From assembly GCA_021162265.1 (NCBI GenBank), contig JAGGZA010000012.1, positions 1-7,708 on the forward strand: a stretch of DNA of 7,708 nucleotides. The letters run 5' to 3'. Under the pieces are notes generated by a model that saw only the letters and a program-made list of their open reading frames with translations, did not search any database and had not been told where the DNA came from. Shown here piece after piece: positions 1-6,014 of the stretch. Position 1 is the stretch's first letter. Each line of letters opens with the position of its first letter. The translations under genes and the position numbers were made by a program. This DNA is from Candidatus Aerophobota bacterium. GTDB taxonomy: Bacteria; Aerophobota; Aerophobia; Aerophobales; B3-G15.

Positions 1-1177
1 AGGAGGGAAGTTTGTTTATTTTCTCTTTAAGCTCATTATCCTGAGAAGTGGTTTTTTCAGGTGAAGGAACCCTGCCCTGAGAGTACTTGACAACAAGAGG
101 TAAAGTCCTGTTAAGCAAATTACCAAGGTCGTTTGCCAGATCACTGTTTACTCTTTTTATAAAAAGAGAGGGAGAGAAATTACCATCTTCTCCAAAGGGA
201 ACTTCTCTTAAAAGAAAATACCGCAGATAATCCGGTCCAAACTTATCTACTATCCATTCCGGATCAACCACATTTCTCTTTGATTTTGACATTTTTTCCC
301 CTTTTATCATCCACCATCCATGAGCAAAAACCATCTTAGGAAGTTCTATACCCAAAGACATAAGAAGGGCTGGCCAGATTATAGCATGAAACTTCAGGAT
401 ATCCTTGCCCACAAGATGAACGTCCGCTGGCCAGAAAATAGAAAATTTCCCATTATCTATAGAGTATCCCAGAGCAGAGATGTAGTTAATTAAAGCATCA
501 ATCCATACATAAACACTATGAGACTTATCCAAGGGACAGGAAATACCCCACTCAAGATTTAAACGAGTTATACTAAGGTCCCTCAAGCCTCTTTTTACAA
601 ATTCCACCACCTCATTCATTCTAACCTGTGGAAGTACAAAATCGGGGTGCTCAGAATAATAATTCAGAAGAGGTCTTTGATATTTTGAAAGACGGAAAAA
701 GTAGCTATCTTCCTCAACCCTTATAACTTCTCTTTTGCATTCAGGGCAAAGTCTTCCTTCTTTTAATTGAGACTCAAGCCAGAAGGTCTCACAGGGTACA
801 CAATACCAACCACTGTACTTCCCCTTATAAATATCTCCTCTTTTATAAAGTTCTAAAAAAATATTTTCCACAACTCTTGTATGCCGGGACTCGGTGGTAC
901 GAATAAAATCAGAATAAGAGATAAGAAGCTTGCCCCATAGATTCTTGAATTTTGCAACCATCTGATCTACCAGTTGATAAGGTGAAAGAGACCTTTCTTT
1001 TGCTGCCTGAAGAATCTTGCTCCCATGTTCATCTGTGCCGGTAAGAAAGAAAACATTATCCCCAAGGAGTCTTCTGTATCTGCTTAAAGTATCAGCAGCA
1101 ATAGTAGTATAGGCATGTCCAAGGTGAGGGGCACCATTTACATAATAAACAGGCGTTGTGAGATAAAACTTTCCCAT
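1..1177 (-). CDS. metG: Methionyl-tRNA synthetase, 5' portion (3' end outside window)
   Basis: Class I aminoacyl-tRNA synthetase that charges tRNA-Met with methionine in the cytoplasm. I translated 392 codons from ATG 1177-1175 leftward; the frame stays open to the window edge, so the anticodon-binding and any C-terminal tRNA-binding domain lie outside. The HIGH signature appears as HLGH at residues 18-21, after TTPVYYVNGAP. The KMSKS loop is intact at 295-299. A single zinc knuckle is seen as CVPC at 126-129 and CPEC at 144-147, the four-cysteine one-knuckle type. WPADVHLVGKD (249-259) and FHAIIWPALL (263-272) are also typical of the Rossmann core. The start is supported by the family's N-terminus beginning a few residues before the beta strand, and by AAGGGA about 6 bases upstream. 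It is divergent from the UPF0282 gene. Nothing suggests damage in the visible part. Confidence 0.97.
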   Translation of the reverse strand, partial: MGKFYLTTPVYYVNGAPHLGHAYTTIAADTLSRYRRLLGDNVFFLTGTDEHGSKILQAAKERSLSPYQLVDQMVAKFKNLWGKLLISYSDFIRTTESRHTRVVENIFLELYKRGDIYKGKYSGWYCVPCETFWLESQLKEGRLCPECKREVIRVEEDSYFFRLSKYQRPLLNYYSEHPDFVLPQVRMNEVVEFVKRGLRDLSITRLNLEWGISCPLDKSHSVYVWIDALINYISALGYSIDNGKFSIFWPADVHLVGKDILKFHAIIWPALLMSLGIELPKMVFAHGWWMIKGEKMSKSKRNVVDPEWIVDKFGPDYLRYFLLREVPFGEDGNFSPSLFIKRVNSDLANDLGNLLNRTLPLVVKYSQGRVPSPEKTTSQDNELKEKINKLPS

Positions 1178-1197
1178 CTTTTTCCCTTTTTGGAAAA

Positions 1198-1225
1198 ATC
1201 CTATCAAATTTCCTTTCACTGTCAA
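1198..1225 (-). promoter_or_regulatory. Promoter for metG
   Basis: On the minus strand there is a perfect -35 box TTGACA (1225-1220), a 16-base spacer and a -10 box TAGGAT (1203-1198, 4 of 6 matches to TATAAT). Transcription would begin near 1191, giving a leader of about 14 bases before the metG ATG at 1177. That is too short for a T-box or other riboswitch, so no leader control of this synthetase gene is visible. The promoter is inferred from sequence only. Confidence 0.65.
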
Positions 1226-1272
1226 CTTTTCTTTAAATACTTAGATTTTAATCTTCCTTTTAATAACAAAAG

Positions 1273-1292
1273 TTGCTATACTAAAAATGAGG
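1273..1292 (+). promoter_or_regulatory. Extended -10 promoter and ribosome binding site for the UPF0282 gene
   Basis: TATACT at 1277-1282 is preceded by TG one base upstream (1274-1276, TGC), forming an extended -10 element. No good -35 is present at the expected distance (TTCCTT at 1254-1259 is poor), which extended -10 promoters tolerate. The likely transcript start is close to 1289, so the leader before the ATG at 1298 would be very short. GAGG at 1289-1292, five bases before that ATG, is the probable ribosome binding site, and it decides for the internal start over the longer open frame. Confidence 0.45.
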
Positions 1293-1297
1293 AATAT

Positions 1298-2419
1298 ATG
1301 AAAAAATACTCCCTTAATATTAGTCCTGATTTCTGGAAAGAAAACCCTGTATCTATTGGAAATCTCAAGGTTTATCTTATCTGGTTTGACTCTATGGGAG
1401 CAAAGTCAAGTTGCATTCTCATAAAGACGCCCGAGATAAAGATACTGGTTGACCCTGGAGTAGCTGCTATGCAACCAGGTTATCCTCTTCCTGACGAGGA
1501 AAAATCAAAACTAAGGAATACAGCCCTTGAGTGTATTAAAGAAGCATCAAAAGAAGCAGACACAATTTTTATCTCTCACTATCATTATGACCATCATACT
1601 CTTCCCCGGGAAGCAGGTAAGATATATGAGGGAAAAACTCTCTGGATAAAAAATCCAAACATCTGGATTAACCAATCTCAATGGAAAAGAGCCCGAATTT
1701 TTTTAGAAGGGCTCATTGGAGACAAATCTCAAATAATATATACCTCTAATTTTTCCTCCTTTAGTATTCAGAACTCTCTTTTAAATCTCCCTATTGCTCA
1801 GGGTAAAAATTATGGTTCCTATCAGAAAAGAAAAAATGAAATAATCAAAAAAGGGAAAGACTGGTTAAAAAAACTTCAGGAAAAATGGAATCAAGGACCC
1901 CGGGTAGATGAAGAAAATCTAAAAAAACATAAAATCTTCTTTGCCGACGGAAAAAAATTTCAGGCTGGTGCTACCAGAGTAAGATTTACCCTGCCACTTT
2001 TTCATGGAATGGAATATGATAGGCTGGGATGGGTGATAGGAATTGTTATTGAAAGAATTAAAACCAAGCTTATCTATACCTCGGATTTACAAGGACCTAT
2101 AATAGAAGATTACGCACGATGGATAGCAAAAGAAAAACCTTCTATTCTCTTGCTTGATGGTCCTGCTACCTACCTTCTTGGCTATATGCTAAATACTATT
2201 AATCTTCAAAGATGTATTAATAATCTTCTTTATATTTTAGATAATACTTCTCCTAAAATCTTTATCCTTGACCATCACCTCCTGAGGGACCAAAGATATA
2301 GAGATAGAATCAGCAGAGTATACGCTCATGCACTGAGAAAGGGCAAAAAAATTCTTACAGCCGCTGAATGGTACAAGGAAACACCCCTTATTTTAAAAAT
2401 CACAGGAAAAATGAAATAA
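1298..2419 (+). CDS. UPF0282 family metallo-beta-lactamase-fold hydrolase
   Basis: Predicted cytoplasmic two-metal hydrolase of 373 residues; the physiological substrate of the family is unknown to me. The metal-binding signature HxHxDH is H94-Y-H96-Y-D98-H99. Other candidate ligands are H236 in LFHG, D263 in TSDLQGP and the H326-H327 pair in ILDHHLLRD. The family-typical blocks are SMGAKSS (32-38), ILVDPGVA (49-56), FADGKKF (215-221), SDLQGP (262-267), GPATYLLGY (288-296) and LDHHLLRDQRY (324-334). As I recall them, archaeal members are shorter, and residues about 135-212 here form a lysine-rich insertion ahead of the FADGKKF strand. The frame is open upstream to 1115, but that part is antisense to metG and has no homology-like character. 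ATG 1298 has a ribosome binding site and begins the recognisable domain. The stop is 24 bases before the argB -10 box, so the argB promoter starts right after this gene. Confidence 0.88.
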   Translation: MKKYSLNISPDFWKENPVSIGNLKVYLIWFDSMGAKSSCILIKTPEIKILVDPGVAAMQPGYPLPDEEKSKLRNTALECIKEASKEADTIFISHYHYDHHTLPREAGKIYEGKTLWIKNPNIWINQSQWKRARIFLEGLIGDKSQIIYTSNFSSFSIQNSLLNLPIAQGKNYGSYQKRKNEIIKKGKDWLKKLQEKWNQGPRVDEENLKKHKIFFADGKKFQAGATRVRFTLPLFHGMEYDRLGWVIGIVIERIKTKLIYTSDLQGPIIEDYARWIAKEKPSILLLDGPATYLLGYMLNTINLQRCINNLLYILDNTSPKIFILDHHLLRDQRYRDRISRVYAHALRKGKKILTAAEWYKETPLILKITGKMK

Positions 2420-2421
2420 TG

Positions 2422-2449
2422 TTGAAAATAACAGGGGAAAAGGTATAAT
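2422..2449 (+). promoter_or_regulatory. Promoter for argB
   Basis: TTGAAA (2422-2427, 5 of 6 to TTGACA's first positions with one C-to-A change) is followed by a 16-base spacer and a perfect TATAAT at 2444-2449. It begins two bases after the UPF0282 stop codon. Transcription would start near 2456, about 20 bases before the argB ATG, leaving only room for the GGAG site at 2462-2465. No ARG-box-like palindrome is evident, though such operators are degenerate. Confidence 0.65.
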
Positions 2450-2475
2450 TAAAAAAATAATGGAGAAAGATACAA

Positions 2476-3330
2476 ATGGAAAAAGCTATAAAAAGAGCCC
2501 AGATACTTATTGAAGCACTTCCTTACATCCGTGAGTTTTCAGGGAAAACAGTAGTGGTAAAGCTTGGGGGACAGGCTATGCAAAAAGGGGGTATCACGCA
2601 CTCAATTGCAGAGGATATTGTCTTAATGCGTTACGTGGGAATAAAACCAGTTGTTGTTCACGGTGGAGGAGAAGCTATCTCCCAATTAATGCAAAGACTT
2701 GGCATAAAACCCAAATTTGTTGAAGGGAACAGGGTAACTGACAGAGCTACCATGGAAATCGTAGAGATGGTTCTCGCTGGAAAAATAAATAAGGAAATCG
2801 TTGCACTGCTCAATTCCTGCGGGGGAAAAGCAGTAGGCATAGAAGGAAAGGATGGCAAACTAATCCTTGCCAGAAAAACCTCTGAAGAAAAATTGGGACT
2901 GGTTGGAGAAGTAGAAAGAATTAATCCAGAAATCCTGGAAATCCTGGATAAAGAGGGATTTATCCCTGTAATTGCTCCCATAGGAACAAACAGGGAGGGT
3001 GAGAGTTTAAACATAAATGCAGATATAGTAGCTGCCGAGATTGCCGGTTCACTGAAGGCTGAAAAACTTATATTTTTAACTGATGTTGAAGGTATAATGG
3101 AGAACCCTTCTGAACCAAAAAGCCTAATCCCAACCATAAATTTACAACGTGCTCAGGAGATGCTAAGAGAGGGTAAAATTCACAGAGGAATGATAACAAA
3201 GGTAAAGGCCTGTCAAAACGCCCTAAATAAGGGAGTAAAAAAGGTCCATATTATAAGCGGAAAAATCCCTCGCTCTCTTCTTCTTGAGATATTTACAGAT
3301 AGTGGAATTGGAACACAGATTATCCCTTGA
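2476..3330 (+). CDS. argB: N-acetylglutamate kinase
   Basis: Phosphorylates N-acetyl-L-glutamate with ATP, the second step of arginine synthesis, in the cytoplasm. The 284 residues match the usual length. Amino acid kinase fold motifs are present: VVVKLGG (26-32, catalytic Lys29), VVHGGGEAIS (60-69), the substrate-binding GNRVTDRATMEIVEMVLAG (84-102), LNINAD (178-183) with the conserved Asp183, FLTDVEGIM (200-208), and K242 in GMITK corresponding to the second catalytic lysine. The first 25 residues form the extra N-terminal helix (EKAIKRAQILIEALPYIREF) found in hexameric, arginine-inhibited enzymes, so feedback inhibition by arginine is expected. One oddity: the usual GGM before the catalytic lysine reads H236-R237-G-M. 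It has its own promoter, with GGAG 10 bases before the ATG. No other arginine genes are in the window, and the next gene is convergent. Confidence 0.97.
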   Translation: MEKAIKRAQILIEALPYIREFSGKTVVVKLGGQAMQKGGITHSIAEDIVLMRYVGIKPVVVHGGGEAISQLMQRLGIKPKFVEGNRVTDRATMEIVEMVLAGKINKEIVALLNSCGGKAVGIEGKDGKLILARKTSEEKLGLVGEVERINPEILEILDKEGFIPVIAPIGTNREGESLNINADIVAAEIAGSLKAEKLIFLTDVEGIMENPSEPKSLIPTINLQRAQEMLREGKIHRGMITKVKACQNALNKGVKKVHIISGKIPRSLLLEIFTDSGIGTQIIP

Positions 3331-3344
3331 ACCTTAAGGATAAC

Positions 3345-4463
3345 TTAAATAACCTTCTCCAATATACTGGATAACTCTTCGTCACTCAGCTCCCTGGGAT
3401 TTTTACTCATACTTCCTCCTCTTGAGCCAGCAACAAGTGAGGGAATGTCTTCCTTTCTTATTCTCCACTTCCTGAGATCAAGAGGAATATTTATCTTTTG
3501 CAAAAGGTCTCTTATTGCATCAGGAACATCCCTACCGCTTTTTACACCTATCTTCTCGGCTATTCTGTCCATCTTTTCCTGACAGACATCCATGTTATAC
3601 TCTAAAACATAAGGTAGCAAAACCCCACAGGCAAGACCATGAGGAATTTTATAATAGGCTCCAAGAGGATGAGAAAGTCCGTGTGCCGCCCCTAACCCTG
3701 CATTGGAAAAGGCCATAGCCTGAAGAAGACTCCCGAGAGCAACTTTTTCTCTTATATTTATATCGTCTCCTCTCTTAACTGCCAGGGGTAAATTAAAAAA
3801 AAGAATCTCTATAGCCCTTAAAGCAAGAACATCGGTTATCGGATTAGAGACTCTGGAAATATAACACTCAATGGCTTGAGTTAGAGCATCCATCCCGGAG
3901 TAAGCAGTAAGAGAAGGAGGACAGAATAAGGTTAACTCCGGATCAACAACTGCTACCCTTGCTATCATAAATGGACTGCGCAGGCTTTTCTTTATTTTTC
4001 TCCTTGAGTCAGTAAGGACAGCGTTATTAGTTATCTCAGCACCTGTTCCTGCAGTAGTGGGGACTGCTATAAGGGGAATACCCGGCGTATTTATAGGTTT
4101 TCCATAATAGTACTCCTCTACGCTACCTTCCTTAGGAGCAATAATAGCTATAGCTTTAGCAGTGTCTATTACACTACCTCCCCCCAATCCTATAATTACA
4201 GATACCTTTTTCTCTCTTGCTATCATTATACCTTTATCCACAGTATCAAGCGAGGGATCATGTTCAACCTCATCAAACAGCTCTATAGCTACTTTCTCAG
4301 AAGAAAGTATTCCATAAACTTTATCCAGGACACCTGCTTTGCGCATAGCAGTACGTCCTGTTACAAGCAAAACTTTCCTGCCAAAACCAGGCACCTCCTC
4401 CCCGAGTTTACCAAGAGAACCTCTTGCAAAGATAATACGTGATGGATACATTAAAGTAATCAT
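3345..4463 (-). CDS. Iron-type (group III) alcohol dehydrogenase
   Basis: NAD(P)-dependent alcohol/aldehyde oxidoreductase, 372 residues, the usual length for single-domain Fe-ADHs such as lactaldehyde or 1,3-propanediol dehydrogenase. The dinucleotide-binding GGGSVID is at 94-100 and the VPTTAGTGAE block at 134-143. Metal-site residues by alignment to FucO are Asp192 (GMDALT), His261 and His275 (HGLSHPLGAYYKIPHG, 261-276). The fourth FucO ligand, His200, is a glutamine here (Gln196), so metal identity or occupancy may differ. The substrate cannot be told from sequence. The ATG at 4463 is supported by AGGAG (4474-4470) six bases upstream; M5 is a less likely start. That AGGAG overlaps the TAG stop of the preceding nitroreductase gene, so it is the fourth and last cistron of the operon. 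Its stop lies 14 bases from the argB stop, tail to tail. Confidence 0.93.
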   Translation of the reverse strand: MITLMYPSRIIFARGSLGKLGEEVPGFGRKVLLVTGRTAMRKAGVLDKVYGILSSEKVAIELFDEVEHDPSLDTVDKGIMIAREKKVSVIIGLGGGSVIDTAKAIAIIAPKEGSVEEYYYGKPINTPGIPLIAVPTTAGTGAEITNNAVLTDSRRKIKKSLRSPFMIARVAVVDPELTLFCPPSLTAYSGMDALTQAIECYISRVSNPITDVLALRAIEILFFNLPLAVKRGDDINIREKVALGSLLQAMAFSNAGLGAAHGLSHPLGAYYKIPHGLACGVLLPYVLEYNMDVCQEKMDRIAEKIGVKSGRDVPDAIRDLLQKINIPLDLRKWRIRKEDIPSLVAGSRGGSMSKNPRELSDEELSSILEKVI

Positions 4464-4469
4464 CTTACT

Positions 4470-4474
4470 CTCCT
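4470..4474 (-). promoter_or_regulatory. Ribosome binding site of the iron alcohol dehydrogenase, overlapping a stop codon
   Basis: AGGAG on the minus strand shares its first two bases with the TAG stop of the nitroreductase gene (4475-4473) and sits six bases before the ATG at 4463. This favours M1 over M5 and suggests coupled translation. Confidence 0.8.
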
Positions 4475-5075
4475 ATTTTGCTGTTTTGGGATATCCAACA
4501 GGAATCACATAAACAGGGTCAAGATCATCGGGTAAAAAAATTGTTTCCTTCACCTGTCTATCCCAGAATGCACCCACAGGAACAGCTGCAAGGCCTAAAG
4601 CCACTGCCTGCAAACAAATGTTTTGTCCACAATGACCTACCTCAATCTGAACATATCTTATCCCTCTCTCCCCATATTTCCATGTAACTCTACTGTAATC
4701 TGCTGCAATTACAAAAACAACCGGAGCTTCGGCAATAAACAATTGAGAAAGGCAGGCTTCTGCTAACTCCTGACTGTAATCACCCCTTGTAACAATCTCC
4801 AGGTTATGCTGAAACAAATCGTAATGGTATATACCCCTTTCCAATCCCTTAACTTCTCTTGCTACCACATAAATTTCAAGAGGATAGAGAGCACCAGCTG
4901 ATGGAGAGGTTCTACCAAAGTCGTCTTTTTCTGTAATTCCCTGAGCGGCCCATAAAATCTGAGACACATACTCCAGGGAAACAGGTTCAGGGGAAAAATC
5001 CCTTATTGATCTTCTCTTGTTTAATACCTCCTCAAAAGAAAACTTTCCTCTTACATCAGGGCTGGGTAGCTTCAA
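4473..5075 (-). CDS. SagB/ThcOx-type nitroreductase family oxidoreductase (TTG start)
   Basis: Predicted FMN-dependent oxidoreductase of 200 residues, cytoplasmic, presumably a dimer like other nitroreductase-fold enzymes. RRSIRDF at 21-27 is the FMN phosphate-binding start of the fold. SPSAGALYPLEIYV (57-70) is the mark of the SagB/ThcOx branch. The stretch from Y141 to L162 (IEVGHCGQNICLQAVALGL) and VPVGAF (165-170) complete the family pattern. Members in toxin clusters oxidise azolines together with YcaO proteins, but no YcaO gene or precursor peptide is visible, so this is more like the free-standing members with unknown substrate (nitro or quinone reduction, or dehydrogenation). The start is TTG at 5075-5073, seven bases after GGAGG (5087-5083); no in-frame ATG lies before the RRSIRDF motif. 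It is the third cistron, three bases after the 178-aa gene's stop. Confidence 0.92.
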   Translation of the reverse strand: MKLPSPDVRGKFSFEEVLNKRRSIRDFSPEPVSLEYVSQILWAAQGITEKDDFGRTSPSAGALYPLEIYVVAREVKGLERGIYHYDLFQHNLEIVTRGDYSQELAEACLSQLFIAEAPVVFVIAADYSRVTWKYGERGIRYVQIEVGHCGQNICLQAVALGLAAVPVGAFWDRQVKETIFLPDDLDPVYVIPVGYPKTAK

Positions 5076-5078
5076 ATT

Positions 5079-5615
5079 TTATCCTCCACAAACTCTGTGA
5101 GGAGTATAACCTGCCTCAAGAGCTTCCTTTCTTGTTTTAAATATCACCTTATACTCATCTTTTATCCTTTTTGCCTGCCAGCAACCAGGCTCGTGAAATA
5201 ATTTTGAATTTTTACTTGCGATATAAAAAGGAGAAGGGTTTTTCTCCCTTGCCACAATTGTGTCTTCTTCCTCTATTAGTTCATATTCAATTGGTATTAA
5301 AAGTTTCCTTCTCACCTTCTTAGGTAAAGCATCGAGAGAAACAAAAAGATAAGGAACAATCTTTTTTGACGAGCCTATCCTTAGCCACCCTGAATGATGA
5401 GCACCTACTATTAAAGCGCCAATTCTACCCTTTTCATCTCTGGCTAATTGACTCCAGGAAGGAACAGAACGATGTTTTTTCTCATCAAAACCAGCAAATG
5501 TACTTACCCTGAATCTTCTCCTGCGACCCCACCTATCCTTTAACCACAGGGTACTTAGAGGAATACATTTTCCTCCTACCTGAATAGAAGAAATTCCTGA
5601 TATTTTCCATCTCAT
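5079..5615 (-). CDS. Unrecognised 178-aa protein with C-terminal Ada-like zinc-knuckle domain
   Basis: I do not recognise the first 125 residues. They contain a basic patch (RWGRRRRF, 29-36) and alternating hydrophobic segments such as GALIVGAHH (66-74) and IVPYLFVSL (86-94), suggesting a small beta-rich globular domain. Residues 129-178 resemble the Ada metal-binding (methylphosphotriester) module found alone or fused in many bacterial proteins: the pattern 'SKNSK.(F/Y)H.P.C', then 'F.(T/S)R.EA..AGY.P...C'. Here that is SKNSKLFHEPGC (134-145) and FKTRKEALEAGY (159-170). Candidate zinc ligands are His141/Cys145 and His173/Cys176; the usual CxxC at the end is HxxC. No signal peptide or membrane segment is visible. 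The ATG at 5615 lies 14 bases after the Hsp20-like stop but has only a weak purine-rich site (AAAAAG), so translation may depend on coupling. The final Gly-Gly codons double as the ribosome binding site of the nitroreductase gene. Confidence 0.85.
   Translation of the reverse strand: MRWKISGISSIQVGGKCIPLSTLWLKDRWGRRRRFRVSTFAGFDEKKHRSVPSWSQLARDEKGRIGALIVGAHHSGWLRIGSSKKIVPYLFVSLDALPKKVRRKLLIPIEYELIEEEDTIVAREKNPSPFYIASKNSKLFHEPGCWQAKRIKDEYKVIFKTRKEALEAGYTPHRVCGG
5083..5087 (-). promoter_or_regulatory. Ribosome binding site that fixes the TTG start of the nitroreductase
   Basis: GGAGG on the minus strand lies within the last two sense codons (GGA GGA, Gly-Gly) of the upstream 178-aa gene. It is seven bases before the TTG at 5075. 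The arrangement supports TTG as the true start and links translation of the two cistrons. Confidence 0.8.
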
Positions 5616-5629
5616 ACTTTTTAAGACTA

Positions 5630-5884
5630 TTAATCTACAGGTATATCTTCTGCTTTTTTCTTTATAGGCCAGCTTATCTCAATCAGCCCTGGTTTTATAA
5701 GTTTTGCCTTGATTTCCTCTCTTTTAATCTCTGGATTTATCCTTATCTTAAGTATATGCTTTTCCTCTGTACGAGTATACCTTATGTTTCTGCTTATACT
5801 GTGGACACCCCATCTAAAAGGACCAACTCTTATATCAAAATCCTCCCACCAATCTTCAAAATCATCGAAAAAATCTCCCCTCAT
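5630..5884 (-). CDS. Miniature Hsp20/alpha-crystallin-like protein
   Basis: An 84-residue protein that looks like a shortened small heat-shock protein, a family of ATP-independent holdase chaperones in the cytoplasm. The N-terminus (DFFDDFEDWWEDFD, 4-17) is acidic and aromatic like Hsp20 N-termini. Residues 43-75 (HILKIRINPEIKREEIKAKL, then PGLIEISWPIKK) match the last strands of the alpha-crystallin domain. The tail ends in I81-P82-V83-D, equivalent to the I-x-I/V anchor that docks on neighbouring subunits. Usual Hsp20 proteins have about 140-150 residues with a domain of about 90, so the middle strands seem missing or diverged. The start is certain: AGGAGG lies seven bases upstream of ATG 5884 and the frame is well used. 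It is the first gene of the operon and directly follows a consensus promoter. A distant non-chaperone protein of similar fold remains possible. Confidence 0.72.
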   Translation of the reverse strand: MRGDFFDDFEDWWEDFDIRVGPFRWGVHSISRNIRYTRTEEKHILKIRINPEIKREEIKAKLIKPGLIEISWPIKKKAEDIPVD

Positions 5885-5891
5885 CGTTCCC

Positions 5892-5897
5892 CCTCCT
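5892..5897 (-). promoter_or_regulatory. Strong ribosome binding site of the Hsp20-like gene
   Basis: AGGAGG, followed by more G residues, seven bases before ATG 5884. It is the strongest Shine-Dalgarno site in the window and, with the perfect promoter above it, suggests high expression of the first cistron. Confidence 0.85.
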
Positions 5898-5905
5898 GAA
5901 TGCTA

Positions 5906-5933
5906 ATTATAGAAAAATAAGGCTCAATGTCAA
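5906..5933 (-). promoter_or_regulatory. Consensus promoter of the four-gene minus-strand operon
   Basis: Minus-strand TTGACA (5933-5928), 16-base spacer, TATAAT (5911-5906): both hexamers are perfect sigma-70 consensus. Transcription would start near 5899, giving a leader of about 15 bases that contains just the AGGAGG site. No CIRCE-type inverted repeat typical of HrcA-controlled heat-shock genes is seen near it. Confidence 0.8.
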
Positions 5934-5959
5934 AAGCAAAGCATATTTTCTTTGAAGAT

Positions 5960-5990
5960 TTGACTTAATAGGAAGAATTGATAATATACA
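5960..5990 (+). promoter_or_regulatory. Probable promoter of the exported NlpC/P60-propeller gene
   Basis: TTGACT at 5960-5965 (5 of 6) is followed by an AT-rich stretch. TAATAT (5982-5987, spacer 16) or TATACA (5985-5990, spacer 19) can serve as the -10 box, and which one is used is uncertain. It stands back to back with the minus-strand operon promoter, with 26 bases between the two -35 boxes, so one regulator could serve both. The ribosome binding site GGGGAG (6003-6008) follows, six bases before ATG 6015. Confidence 0.5.
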
Positions 5991-6014
5991 AAACTAAAAG
6001 CTGGGGAGTAAAAG

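Noticed and set aside
1115..1297. Longer open frame giving the UPF0282 protein 61 extra N-terminal residues
   Set aside because: The extra part is antisense to the metG start and covers both divergent promoters. It has no family-like sequence, and ATG 1298 has its own ribosome binding site.
1178..1297. T-box or other riboswitch leader for metG
   Set aside because: The predicted leader is only about 14 bases and the intergenic region contains no T-box motif or long hairpin.
2658..3137. Antisense open frame of 159 codons within argB
   Set aside because: It is rich in Ser/Pro/Phe/Ile as expected from the complement of a coding frame, and argB is clearly the real gene here.
3334..3348. Inverted repeat TTAAG-5-CTTAA between the convergent argB and dehydrogenase stop codons
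   Set aside because: The stem is only five AT-rich pairs, with no T run on either side, so it is not a convincing intrinsic terminator. No other terminator is visible at this junction.
3515..4687. Short plus-strand open frames opposite the dehydrogenase and nitroreductase
   Set aside because: They are shadows of well-supported minus-strand genes and have no domain or ribosome binding site support.
4473..5075. Azole-peptide (YcaO/SagB) biosynthesis cluster
   Set aside because: The SagB-type enzyme is present, but there is no YcaO cyclodehydratase, no precursor peptide and no exporter in the window.
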